Assembly: GCF_913774285.1 (NCBI RefSeq)
Contig: NZ_CAJYHX010000029.1
Location: 62,001-126,000, forward strand
Length of the DNA stretch: 64,000 nucleotides
Direction: 5' to 3'
Origin: an uncultured Sphingomonas sp.
Lineage (GTDB): Bacteria; Pseudomonadota; Alphaproteobacteria; Sphingomonadales; Sphingomonadaceae
Shown here: piece after piece, positions 32,740 to 40,160 of the stretch
How the letters are laid out: each line of letters starts with the position of its first letter
Numbering within the stretch: position 1 is the stretch's first letter
The notes under the pieces: model-generated
Database searches by the model: none
What the model was told of the DNA's origin: nothing
Seen by the model: the letters and a program-made list of their open reading frames with translations, nothing else
Position numbers and translations under genes: made by a program

Positions 32740-33836
32740 AGTGGTTCGGGCGCAAGGCCGCGCGTGAAGGCCAACGGCCGGCGCTGGCGCGCGGCGGCTG
32801 GGGCAGCCTCGGCGACTGGCCGCGCAGCTATGAGGTGCAGCTGCGCGAAGGCTATTGCCAGAACCCGGTGGCGCAGCGCGCGGTGCGGATGGTGGCGGAA
32901 GGCGTCGGCGGCGCCCCGCTGACCGGCACCGATCCGAGGTTGCTGGCGCTGGTCGCAGCGCCCTCGGGCGGGCAGCGGCTGCTCGAGACGCTGGCGGCGC
33001 AGCTGCTGCTCCACGGCAATGCCTATGTCCAGCTGCTCACCGACGAAGCGGGCACGCTGCAGACGCTCTATGCGCTGCGCCCCGAGCGGGTGACGGTGGA
33101 GCCCGATGCCGCCGGCTGGCCCGTCGCCTATCGGTACCGGGTGGGCGAGCATGTCGCCCGGCTGGCGGCGGACGATGGCGGGCGGCCGCAGATCCTGCAC
33201 CTGCGCGCCTTCCATCCGGCCGACGACCATTATGGCCTGGGCTGCCTGGACGCGGCGGCGGGTGCGATCGCGATCCACAATGCGGCGACGCGGTGGAACA
33301 AGGCGCTGCTCGACAATGCCGCGCGGCCAAGCGGGGCGCTGGTCTATGATCCCGGCGACGGTTCGGCGCTGGCACCCGACCAGTTCGCCCGGCTGAAGGA
33401 CGAGATGGAGGCAGGCTTCGCCGGCGCCGCCAATGCCGGGCGACCGATGCTGCTCGAAGGCGGGCTGAAATGGCAGGCGATCAGCCTGACCCCGGCCGAC
33501 ATGGATTTCGTGGGCCTGAAGGCGGCGGCGGCACGCGAGATCGCCCTGGCCTTCGGGGTGCCGCCGATGCTGCTCGGGCTGCCGGGCGACGCGGCCTACG
33601 CCAATTACCGCGAGGCCAATCGCGCGCTGTGGCGGCTCGCGATCCTGCCGATGGCCGAGCATCTGCTCGGCGGGCTGGTGCGGGGGCTGGGCGGCTGGTT
33701 TCCGGGTGCCGCGCTCGCGGTCGATCTCGATCGGGTGACGGCGCTGGCCGAAGAGCGCGAGCTGCTGTGGCGGCAGGTTGCGGGCGCCGACTTCCTGACG
33801 AGCGAAGAGAAACGCAAGATGGTGGGGTTGCCATGA
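32736..33836 (+). CDS. GTA portal protein (gp3, HK97 family)
   Basis: A 366-residue portal. Motifs: EGYCQNPVAQRAVRMVAEGV, LLLHGNAYVQLL, LYALRPERVTVEPDAAGWPV, NKALLDNAARPSGAL and AFGVPPMLLGLPGDAAYANY, all typical of HK97-type portals. It forms the ring at the head vertex. Start and end both lie in 4-bp overlaps with neighbours. Confidence 0.93.
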   Translation: MKWFGRKAAREGQRPALARGGWGSLGDWPRSYEVQLREGYCQNPVAQRAVRMVAEGVGGAPLTGTDPRLLALVAAPSGGQRLLETLAAQLLLHGNAYVQLLTDEAGTLQTLYALRPERVTVEPDAAGWPVAYRYRVGEHVARLAADDGGRPQILHLRAFHPADDHYGLGCLDAAAGAIAIHNAATRWNKALLDNAARPSGALVYDPGDGSALAPDQFARLKDEMEAGFAGAANAGRPMLLEGGLKWQAISLTPADMDFVGLKAAAAREIALAFGVPPMLLGLPGDAAYANYREANRALWRLAILPMAEHLLGGLVRGLGGWFPGAALAVDLDRVTALAEERELLWRQVAGADFLTSEEKRKMVGLP

Positions 33837-34141
33837 CCGATGGGACGATGCTGGGCCAGCTGATCGCGCAGGCCGAGAACGAAGGCGCCGAGCTGACCAC
33901 GCTCCGCGCCATTGCCGAAGAGGCGGGCACCGTGGGGGCGAACCGCGCGCTCGCCCGGCTGGGGCTGGAGGATAGCGGCGCCGCCAAGGACATGGCCGAG
34001 CTGCGCGAGCTGCTCAGCGCGTGGCGCGATGCCAAGAAGTCGATGATCAAGGCGGTGATGCAGTGGCTGGGCCGCACGCTGGCGGCGCTGGTGCTGGTGC
34101 TGCTGGCGCTGCGGATGGGCTTTCCCGGCTGGCTCAAATGA
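33833..34141 (+). CDS. DUF6127 protein of the GTA cluster
   Basis: A 102-residue protein with a helical N-terminal part (LGQLIAQAENEGAELTTLRA; EEAGTVGANRALARLGLEDS) and one C-terminal membrane helix (ALVLVLLALRMGFPGWL). It sits between portal and protease in sphingomonad GTA clusters and is assigned to DUF6127 there. Its role in particle assembly is unknown. Confidence 0.72.
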   Translation: MTDGTMLGQLIAQAENEGAELTTLRAIAEEAGTVGANRALARLGLEDSGAAKDMAELRELLSAWRDAKKSMIKAVMQWLGRTLAALVLVLLALRMGFPGWLK

Positions 34142-34506
34142 GCGTGCGCTTCGCCGGCTATGCCGCGGTGTTCGATCGCGAGGACCGCGGCGGCGACGTG
34201 GTGCGGCCGGGGGCGTTCGGGGCGGTCGGGCCGGTGCCTTTGCTCTGGCAGCATCGCGGCGCGCCGGTCGGCACGATCGAGGCGATCGGCGAGGATGCGC
34301 GCGGGCTGCGGGTGATCGGCCGGGTCGAGGATCCGCGGCTGGCGGCGCTGGTCGCCGAGGGCGCGGTTGCGGGGCTGTCCTTCGGCTACCGCGTGGCCGC
34401 CGCCCGGCGCGGGCGGGTGCGCGAGCTGACCGCGATTCGACTGATCGAGGTGAGCCTGGTGGCCGAACCGATGCAGCCGCTCGCGCGGGTGCACGCCGTC
34501 GGCTGA
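34138..34506 (+). CDS. GTA prohead protease (gp4, HK97 family)
   Basis: A 122-residue protein starting MSVRFAGYAAVFDREDRGGD, the usual opening of HK97 proteases. PLLWQHRGAPVGTIEAI carries the catalytic His, and AVAGLSFGYRV the catalytic Ser; IRLIEVSLVAEPMQPLARV is the conserved end. It is shorter than most family members because the C-terminal tail is absent. By family, it trims the capsid protein during maturation. Confidence 0.88.
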   Translation: MSVRFAGYAAVFDREDRGGDVVRPGAFGAVGPVPLLWQHRGAPVGTIEAIGEDARGLRVIGRVEDPRLAALVAEGAVAGLSFGYRVAAARRGRVRELTAIRLIEVSLVAEPMQPLARVHAVG

Positions 34507-34538
34507 GTTTTTCAATCTTTCTTGAGCGGGAGAAGACC

Positions 34539-35564
34539 ATGGATGCGATGGAATCGAGCTTCGAACAGGTGATGCTGCCGCCGGTGCGGCCGATGCTGGC
34601 CGGCGGTCGGCCGGTATCGAGCGCGGCGTTCGACGGCTATCTGCGGGGCGGCGTGGAAACCAAGGCGCTGTCGGGCAACAGCGGCGGCGAGGGCGGCTAT
34701 GCGGTGCCGCGCGAAATCGACGCGCAGATCGACGTGACGCTGCAGGCGATCTCGCCGATCCGGGCGATCGCCAATGTGGTGAAGGTGGGCAGCAGCGGCT
34801 ATCGCAAGCTGGTCGCGAGCGGCGGCTTCGACAGCGGCTGGGCCTCGGAGACCGCCGCCCGGCCGATCACCGCGACACCCACCTTCAACGAAGTCGCCCC
34901 GCCCTTCGGCGAGCTCTACGCCAACCCGGCGGCGAGCCAGGCGATGCTCGACGACGCGATGTTCGATGTGGAAAGCTGGCTGGCCGGCGAGATCGCCCAC
35001 GAGTTCGCCCAGGCCGAGGGCACCGCGTTCGTGAGCGGCAACGGCACCAACCAGCCCAAGGGCTTCCTCGCGGTGCCGACCTCGACCGCCGCCGATGCGA
35101 CGCGCGCCTTCGGCACGCTGCAATATCTCGCCACCGGCGCGGCGGGCGCCTTCGCGGCGAACCCGGAGGAAAAGCTGATCGACCTGGTCCAGGCACTCCG
35201 CGCGCCCTATCGCCAGGGGGCGAGCTGGGTGATGAACTCGGCGACGCTCGCGCGGATCCGCAAGTTCAAGACCAGCGACGGCCAGCTGCTCTGGCAGCCC
35301 GGCATCGCCGCGGGCCAGCCGGCGACCTTGCTCGGCTACCCGGTGGTCGAGGCCGAGGACATGCCGGACATCGCCGCCAATGCCTTCTCGGTCGCGTTCG
35401 GCAACTTCCAGGCGGGCTATCTGATCGCCGAGCGCGGCGACACCCAGCTGCTGCGCGATCCCTATTCCAACAAGCCCTTCGTCCATTTTTACGCGACCAA
35501 GCGGCTGGGCGGCATGGTCAGCAATTCGGAAGCGATCAAGCTCCTCAAGTTCGCCGCGAACTGA
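34539..35564 (+). CDS. GTA major capsid protein (gp5, HK97 fold)
   Basis: A 341-residue capsid protein with GAGCGGGAGAAG before its ATG. Fold motifs: GGEGGYAVPREIDAQI, ISPIRAIANVVKVGSSGYRK, the E-loop stretch GGFDSGWASETAARP, FVSGNGTNQPKGFL and LLGYPVVEAEDMPDIAANAF. The conserved AAFDGYLRGGVETKALS, which marks the mature N-terminus in relatives, is already at residues 31-47, so the usual N-terminal delta scaffold of about 100 residues is nearly absent. Confidence 0.92.
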   Translation: MDAMESSFEQVMLPPVRPMLAGGRPVSSAAFDGYLRGGVETKALSGNSGGEGGYAVPREIDAQIDVTLQAISPIRAIANVVKVGSSGYRKLVASGGFDSGWASETAARPITATPTFNEVAPPFGELYANPAASQAMLDDAMFDVESWLAGEIAHEFAQAEGTAFVSGNGTNQPKGFLAVPTSTAADATRAFGTLQYLATGAAGAFAANPEEKLIDLVQALRAPYRQGASWVMNSATLARIRKFKTSDGQLLWQPGIAAGQPATLLGYPVVEAEDMPDIAANAFSVAFGNFQAGYLIAERGDTQLLRDPYSNKPFVHFYATKRLGGMVSNSEAIKLLKFAAN

Positions 35565-35581
35565 GCCCGGAGGGACGCAAC

Positions 35582-35848
35582 ATGGCAGACAGTTTCGCGA
35601 ACCGGGCCGACCATGTCGCGGCCCCGGCCACGGCGGCGATTGCGGTGGTGCCGAGCGACACCGTGGCGCTGACCGACATTCCCAAGGCGCTCTATGTCGG
35701 CACCGGCGGCACGGTGACGATGCGCGGGGTCAACGGCAGCGTCGACACGGTGTGGAAGAACGTGGCGGGCGGCACGATCCTGCCGTTCCGCGCGCGCTAT
35801 GTGCGGGCGACCGGCACCAGCGCCGCCGACATGCTGGCCCTCTACTGA
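35582..35848 (+). CDS. Spike-base protein of the Rcc01079 type
   Basis: An 88-residue protein whose ATG follows CGGAGGG. TAAIAVVPSDTVALTDIPKA, LYVGTGGTVTMRG and GTILPFRARYVRATGTSAAD match the small beta-barrel base of GTA head spikes. In Rhodobacter GTA the spike binds the capsid vertices and helps attach to the recipient capsule. The N-terminal domain of the 909-residue prophage protein has the same flavour. Confidence 0.75.
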   Translation: MADSFANRADHVAAPATAAIAVVPSDTVALTDIPKALYVGTGGTVTMRGVNGSVDTVWKNVAGGTILPFRARYVRATGTSAADMLALY

Positions 35849-35985
35849 TGGACGGGCTGTCGCTGTCCATCCCGGCGGTGGCGCGCAGACGCGTGCCCCC
35901 GCCGCCGGGGGCCGGGGTTTCGACGCGGCTCGACCGCACCACCAGCACCGTGGATTCCACGCTGCGCAGCACCGACAGGAGCTGA
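35848..35985 (+). CDS. Small GTA-cluster protein, hypothetical
   Basis: A 45-residue reading frame whose ATG overlaps the spike-base stop by one base (TGATG). It reads MDGLSLSIPAVARRRVPPPP and ends in a Ser/Thr-rich tail. It ends 2 bp before the fibre gene. The coupling favours translation; no family is recognised. Confidence 0.5.
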   Translation: MDGLSLSIPAVARRRVPPPPGAGVSTRLDRTTSTVDSTLRSTDRS

Positions 35986-35987
35986 GC

Positions 35988-37199
35988 ATGGCCAAGCAGA
36001 GCATCAATGTCGGGTCCGCCGCCAATGACGGAACCGGCGATACCGAGCGTGCCGCCTGGATCAAGGCGAACGCCAATTTCGACGAACTGTACGACGGCAC
36101 CGCGCGGCTGCCCAAGATCGAGAAGACCGCCGCCTATACGGCGTCGAGCGACGATTGCGGCAGCTCGATCCGCGCCGATGCGAGCGGCGGCGCCTTCGCC
36201 ATCACCCTGCCGGCGAGCGCGGTGCGCGACGGCGATTTCCTCCGCGTCCACAAGGGCGATGCCAGCACCAATCGCGTGACCGTGCGCAATGCTGCGGCGA
36301 GCGACCTCGCCTGGCTCTCGGCGCCGGGCGATGCGGTGTGGTTCGTCTGGTGGAAGGGCGCGTGGGAGGCGTTCGACTGGCGGATCGCACCGCTGCGGAT
36401 CGTCTACACGAGCTCGGGCACCAGCACGAAGCCGCCGCTGGCGAGCGGGCTGGAGGTGACGGCGATCGGCGGCGGTGGGGGCGGCGGCTCCGGCCGCTGC
36501 GGCGCCAGCGCCTCGATCCGCACCGGCGGCGGCGGCGGGGGCGGCGGCATGGTGCAGCAGCTGCGCTTCGCTGCCGCGGCGCATAGCGTCACCGAATCGG
36601 TGACGGTAGGCGCCGGCGGCAGCGGCGGTCCCTCGCCGGGCACCGCGGCCGCCAACGGCGTCGCCGGGGGCACCGGCGGCGCGAGCCTGCTGGGCGCGCT
36701 GATCCGCGCCGATGGCGGCAATGGCGGCGGTGCCGGCCAGGCCGCCAATGCGAGCGGCGGCACCGCGCTGCCGGTCGGCACGTTCGGCGCACTGGGCGGC
36801 GGCGGAACCAGTGCCTCGACCGCCACTGCGGGGCTGGGCGGCAACGGCGCGACCGGCGGTGGTGCCGGCGGCGCCAGCATCGATGCGGCCAATGTCGCGC
36901 GGGGTGCTGCGGTCGGCGGCGCGGGATCGAACCATGCCGCCGCGCCGCTCTCGGGCGGGACGGCGGGGACCGCGACGATCCCCGCCGGCGGGGCGGGCGC
37001 CGCGGCCGATCCGGCACTGCATTCCGGCGGCGCGGGCGGCTTTTCGGGCAATCTGACCGGCAACGGCGCCGCCGGGGGCGCCGGCGGTGCCCCTGGCGGC
37101 GGTGGCGGGGGCGGCGGTGCCTGCGATACCGGCTTCTCCCCCGGCGCAGGCGGCAATGGCGGGCGCGGCGAAGTGCGCGTCACCTGGACCTTCGGCTGA
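35988..37199 (+). CDS. Glycine-rich fibre-like protein of the GTA cluster
   Basis: A 403-residue protein starting MAKQSINVGSAANDGTGDTE, whose KANANFDELYDG continues an N-terminal motif common in phage fibre proteins. Residues 45-140 are a beta domain (FAITLPASAVRDGDFLRVHK; WFVWWKGAWEAFDWRIAP). From about residue 160 to the end it is dominated by Gly-Gly-X, Ala and Ser, ending GGRGEVRVTWTFG, as in Gly-rich tip domains of phage fibres built from polyglycine helices. It lies between capsid and adaptor genes, not part of the standard GTA set, next to the spike base; a head-fibre role is inferred. Confidence 0.75.
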   Translation: MAKQSINVGSAANDGTGDTERAAWIKANANFDELYDGTARLPKIEKTAAYTASSDDCGSSIRADASGGAFAITLPASAVRDGDFLRVHKGDASTNRVTVRNAAASDLAWLSAPGDAVWFVWWKGAWEAFDWRIAPLRIVYTSSGTSTKPPLASGLEVTAIGGGGGGGSGRCGASASIRTGGGGGGGGMVQQLRFAAAAHSVTESVTVGAGGSGGPSPGTAAANGVAGGTGGASLLGALIRADGGNGGGAGQAANASGGTALPVGTFGALGGGGTSASTATAGLGGNGATGGGAGGASIDAANVARGAAVGGAGSNHAAAPLSGGTAGTATIPAGGAGAAADPALHSGGAGGFSGNLTGNGAAGGAGGAPGGGGGGGGACDTGFSPGAGGNGGRGEVRVTWTFG

Positions 37200-37211
37200 G
37201 GAGCGGGGACA

Positions 37212-37334
37212 ATGGCAGTCTATCGGGTGATCGAGGCGGGCGCGGTGGTCAACCGGATCGAGTGGGACGGCACGTCCCCATACGACCCGGGCGAGAACCG
37301 GACGCTGGAGGTCGAGGCGGAAGCCTCCGCCTGA
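37212..37334 (+). CDS. Very small protein after the fibre gene
   Basis: A 40-residue frame starting MAVYRVIEAGAVVNRIEWDG and ending in an acidic tail, with GGGGACA before the ATG. The first half resembles short phage proteins found after fibre genes that carry the pattern VVNRIEWDG. Too short for certainty. Confidence 0.5.
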   Translation: MAVYRVIEAGAVVNRIEWDGTSPYDPGENRTLEVEAEASA

Positions 37335-37383
37335 GCACGGGCCGCAGCAACGCGCGGCGCCAACCAACAGAGGGAGAAGAACC

Positions 37384-37950
37384 ATGGACGCACCGCCCTT
37401 TCCGGCGGCGGCGATCGCGAGCGCGTGCGCGGCGGTGAAGGACTATCTGCGCATGGCGAACGGCACCGACGATGCCGCCGTTACCGCCGCCGTCCAGACC
37501 GCGCTGGCGCTGGGCGAGGCCTTTACCGGCACCGCCTGGATCGCGCGGCAATGGCAGGCCTGGCTCGGCCGCTCGCCCGACTGGCAGCGGCTGCCGGTGG
37601 CGCCGGTCATCGCAATCGGTGCAGTCGAGACGGTCGACGCCGCCGGCACGGCGACCGCGCTGCCGGTGGCGGCGTATACCATCGATCTGGATGCGCGCGG
37701 CGAAGGCTGGGTGCGGCTTGCCCCGGCGCCCGCGCCGATGCGGGTGCGCGTTACCTTCACCGCGGGCACGGCGCCGGGCTGGGAGAACCTGCCGCCGCCG
37801 CTCGCCCAAGGCGTGGTGCTGCTGGCGGCGCATCTGCTCGAGGCGCGGGGCGACGCCACGGTGCCGCCCGCGGCGGTGGTGGCATTCTGGCGGCCGTGGC
37901 GGCGGCTGCAACTGATGGCGGGGGCGCGGCGGCAATGCTGGAGCAGCTGA
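37384..37950 (+). CDS. GTA head-tail adaptor (gp6)
   Basis: A 188-residue protein of the phage gp6-like head-tail connector family: CAAVKDYLRMANGTDDAAVT, LALGEAFTGTAWIARQWQAW and LPPPLAQGVVLLAAHLLEAR match the connector pattern. It docks below the portal. GGGAGAAGAACC precedes the ATG. It overlaps the next small gene by 16 bp. Confidence 0.85.
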   Translation: MDAPPFPAAAIASACAAVKDYLRMANGTDDAAVTAAVQTALALGEAFTGTAWIARQWQAWLGRSPDWQRLPVAPVIAIGAVETVDAAGTATALPVAAYTIDLDARGEGWVRLAPAPAPMRVRVTFTAGTAPGWENLPPPLAQGVVLLAAHLLEARGDATVPPAAVVAFWRPWRRLQLMAGARRQCWSS

Positions 37951-38144
37951 AGGCGCGCGCCGAAACCACCGGTCGCGCGGCGGCCGCGGACGCGGCCGGG
38001 CGATTGGCCGAACGCGCCCGCGAAACGGTGCCGGGCGTGTCGGTGGCGGTCGAGGGCAGCGCCGTCACGCTGTCGGGACGCGGGCTGTGGCGGCGCTGGC
38101 TCGCCGATCCGGCGCTGCGCTGGCTGGGAGGGCTGTTGCGATGA
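37935..38144 (+). CDS. Small GTA protein at the gp7 position
   Basis: A 69-residue protein beginning MLEQLKARAETTGRAAAADA, followed by GVSVAVEGSAVTLSGRGLWR and a short Trp-rich end. It is in the place of the head-tail stopper gp7 of Rhodobacter GTA but is much shorter, so equivalence is doubtful. Overlaps on both sides (16 bp and 4 bp) support translation. Confidence 0.6.
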   Translation: MLEQLKARAETTGRAAAADAAGRLAERARETVPGVSVAVEGSAVTLSGRGLWRRWLADPALRWLGGLLR

Positions 38145-38545
38145 GCCCGCAGGAAGCGATCACCGCGGCGATGCGCACGGCGCTGACCGCCATGGGGGCC
38201 TTGTCGACCCCGGTCAACGGCGTGTTCGATGCGCCGCCGCCGCGGGCGGCGCGGCCCTATCTGCAGGTCGACGAGGCGATGCTCACCGACTGGAGCACCA
38301 AGGACCAGGACGGCCGCGAGGTCCGCACCTCGGTGCTGGTACGCGACGCCGGGCCATCGCGGCAGCGGGTGCGGGCGCTTGCCGCGGACGTCGAGGCGGC
38401 GATCGCGGCGATGCCCGCGGCGCTCGGCGGCGGCTGGCGGATCGTCAGCCGGGTGCTGGTCCGCACGCGGGTGGTGGACGGGGGCACGAGCGGCGTGACG
38501 GCGGTGGTCGAGCACCGGGTGCGGATGCTGCGTACCCCAACCTAA
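38141..38545 (+). CDS. GTA tail terminator (gp8, DUF3168)
   Basis: A 134-residue protein of the DUF3168 family: SPQEAITAAMRTALTAMGAL, VFDAPPPRAARPYLQVDEAM and GREVRTSVLVRDAGPSRQRV. The family caps the growing tail tube. It is followed by a palindromic element, not by a coupled gene, breaking the chain of overlaps here. Confidence 0.87.
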   Translation: MSPQEAITAAMRTALTAMGALSTPVNGVFDAPPPRAARPYLQVDEAMLTDWSTKDQDGREVRTSVLVRDAGPSRQRVRALAADVEAAIAAMPAALGGGWRIVSRVLVRTRVVDGGTSGVTAVVEHRVRMLRTPT

Positions 38546-38651
38546 GCCCCTCCTCCTGGGAGGGGGAGGGGGGAGGGGTTCCAGAACGTCTGTTGGTCTC
38601 GGTGAGACACAGCCCCACCCCAAACCCCTCCCCTGAAGGGGAGGGGCTTAA
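38544..38651. repeat. Palindromic element between gp8 and gp9
   Basis: Ends AAGCCCCTCCTCCTGGGAGG and CCCTGAAGGGGAGGGGCTTA pair with each other, with an inner GTCT/AGAC region. It lies in the 155-bp gap of the GTA operon before the major tail gene. Confidence 0.7.
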
Positions 38652-38700
38652 AAGCGTCGCGCCAAGCTGGCGCACGCTCACGAACCAACAGGAGACGAAC

Positions 38701-39108
38701 ATGGCAGCGGAAAAAGGCAGCGCCTTCCTGCTCAAGGTGGGCAATGGCGCGACGCCGGTGGTGTACGCCACCGTGGCGGGGCTGCGGACCACGCAGCTTT
38801 CGGTGAATGGCGAGGCGGTGGCGATCACCAGCAAGGATTCGGGCGGTTGGCGCGAACTGCTGTCCGGCGCCGGGGTGCGATCGGTCAGCGTGTCCGCCGC
38901 GGGCGTGTTCACCGGATCGACCGCTGAGGTGCGGGTGAAGGCCAATGCCCTGGCCGGCACGCTCGACGATTATCGGCTGAGCTTCGAGAGCGGCGAGACG
39001 ATGACGGGCAAGTTCCTCGTCACCAAGCTCGATTATGCCGGCGATTTCAACGGTGAGCGCAGCTACACGCTGAGCCTGGAAAGCTCCGGCCCGGTGGTGA
39101 GCGCATGA
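38701..39108 (+). CDS. GTA major tail protein (gp9)
   Basis: A 135-residue tube protein: AEKGSAFLLKVGNGATPVVY, TTQLSVNGEAVAITSKDSGG and WRELLSGAGVRSVSVSAAGV are the standard TP901-like tail tube pattern, with FLVTKLDYAGDFNGERSYTL near the end. AACAGGAGACG precedes the ATG. It overlaps gp10 by 4 bp. Confidence 0.92.
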   Translation: MAAEKGSAFLLKVGNGATPVVYATVAGLRTTQLSVNGEAVAITSKDSGGWRELLSGAGVRSVSVSAAGVFTGSTAEVRVKANALAGTLDDYRLSFESGETMTGKFLVTKLDYAGDFNGERSYTLSLESSGPVVSA

Positions 39109-39419
39109 CCGGCGCGGCCAATCCGGTGCGTGGCGAGGCAACCCTGCGGGTGGGCGGCGTGCCGCTCGTCCTGCGGCCGAGCTTCGAGGCGCTGGTCGCC
39201 GCCGAGGCCGAGCTGGGCCCGCTGTTCGCGCTGGTCGAGCGCGCCGCGGCCGGGCGGCTGGCGCTGGGCGAGATGGTCGCGCTGTTCTGGCATTGCCTCA
39301 AGTCGGTGCCCGAGGGGCTGACGCGCGAAGCCTTTTCCGAAGGCGTGGCGGAGGCCGGGCTGGTGGCGGCAACCCCGGCGCTCAAGATGCTGATCGGCCA
39401 GATCCTGGCAGGACGATGA
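39105..39419 (+). CDS. GTA gp10 family protein (tail assembly)
   Basis: A 104-residue protein: NPVRGEATLRVGGVPLVLRP then FEALVAAEAELGPLFALVER, the GTA gp10 pattern. It is likely a tail assembly chaperone together with the next small gene. It overlaps both neighbours by 4 bp. Confidence 0.85.
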   Translation: MTGAANPVRGEATLRVGGVPLVLRPSFEALVAAEAELGPLFALVERAAAGRLALGEMVALFWHCLKSVPEGLTREAFSEGVAEAGLVAATPALKMLIGQILAGR

Positions 39420-39610
39420 CGTCCTTCGCCGAGGCCGCCGGGCGGCTGGCCGGGCTGGCGGGCCTCGCCTTCGGCTGGAGCCCCGATCGGTTCTGGCGCG
39501 CGACGCCGGCCGAACTCGCCGCGCTGCTGGCGGCCGCCATGCCCGACGCGGGCGAACCGCCGAGCGCGGACCTGATCGCAAGATTGCAGGAGCAATTCCC
39601 CGATGGATGA
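39416..39610 (+). CDS. Small GTA tail assembly chaperone (Rcc01693-like)
   Basis: A 64-residue protein: MTSFAEAAGRLAGLAGLAFG, then WSPDRFWRATPAELAALLAA, a pattern shared by the tiny chaperone gene between gp10 and tape measure in GTAs. It overlaps the tape measure gene by 8 bp. Confidence 0.8.
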   Translation: MTSFAEAAGRLAGLAGLAFGWSPDRFWRATPAELAALLAAAMPDAGEPPSADLIARLQEQFPDG

Positions 39611-40160
39611 GGAAATCGAACGGCTGGTGGTGTCGGTGCGCGCCGATACCGCCGGCTTCGCGCGCGATGTCGACGCGATGCGCGGCACGCTGGAGGGCCC
39701 GCTGGCGACCGGCGTCGACAAGGCGGGCAGAACCATCGAGACGACATTGCTGCGCGCGGCGCAGAGCGGCAAGATCGGGTTCGACGATCTCGCCAAGATC
39801 GGCGTGAAGGCGCTCGACGAGATCGCGCGGGCCGCACTCGGCGTCGCGTTCCCTTCGGTCAGCGGCGGCGGCGGGGGCGGGCTGTTGTCGCTGCTCGGCG
39901 GACTGCTGGGGCTGCCCGGCCGTGCGACCGGCGGGCCGGTGAGCCCGGGCCGCCCCTATTGGGTCGGCGAGCGCGGCCCCGAACTGTTCGTGCCGACCAG
40001 CGCGGGGCAGGTGGCGCCCGCGGGCGGCCAGGGCGGCGGGCGTGACGTGCGGGTGTCGATCACCGTCAACGCCGCCGCCGATGCGGCGCCCAGGGCGCTG
40101 GCGCAGTCGAGTCGGCAGGTGGCGCGGGCCGTGCGCTCGGCGCTGGCGGGGCTCGACTGA
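39603..40160 (+). CDS. GTA tail tape measure protein (gp11)
   Basis: A 185-residue protein, very short for a tape measure but near the 219 residues of the Rhodobacter GTA one, fitting the short GTA tail. RLVVSVRADTAGFARDVDAM is the family opening; a Gly-rich middle follows, and PYWVGERGPELFVPTSAG is the conserved end motif of many tape measures. Confidence 0.87.
   Translation: MDEEIERLVVSVRADTAGFARDVDAMRGTLEGPLATGVDKAGRTIETTLLRAAQSGKIGFDDLAKIGVKALDEIARAALGVAFPSVSGGGGGGLLSLLGGLLGLPGRATGGPVSPGRPYWVGERGPELFVPTSAGQVAPAGGQGGGRDVRVSITVNAAADAAPRALAQSSRQVARAVRSALAGLD

Noticed and set aside
36450..37190. Repetitive GGC/GGT-rich DNA as a CRISPR or satellite array
   Set aside because: It is the coding sequence of the Gly-rich fibre protein; the repeats are codon-level and irregular, with no spacers.
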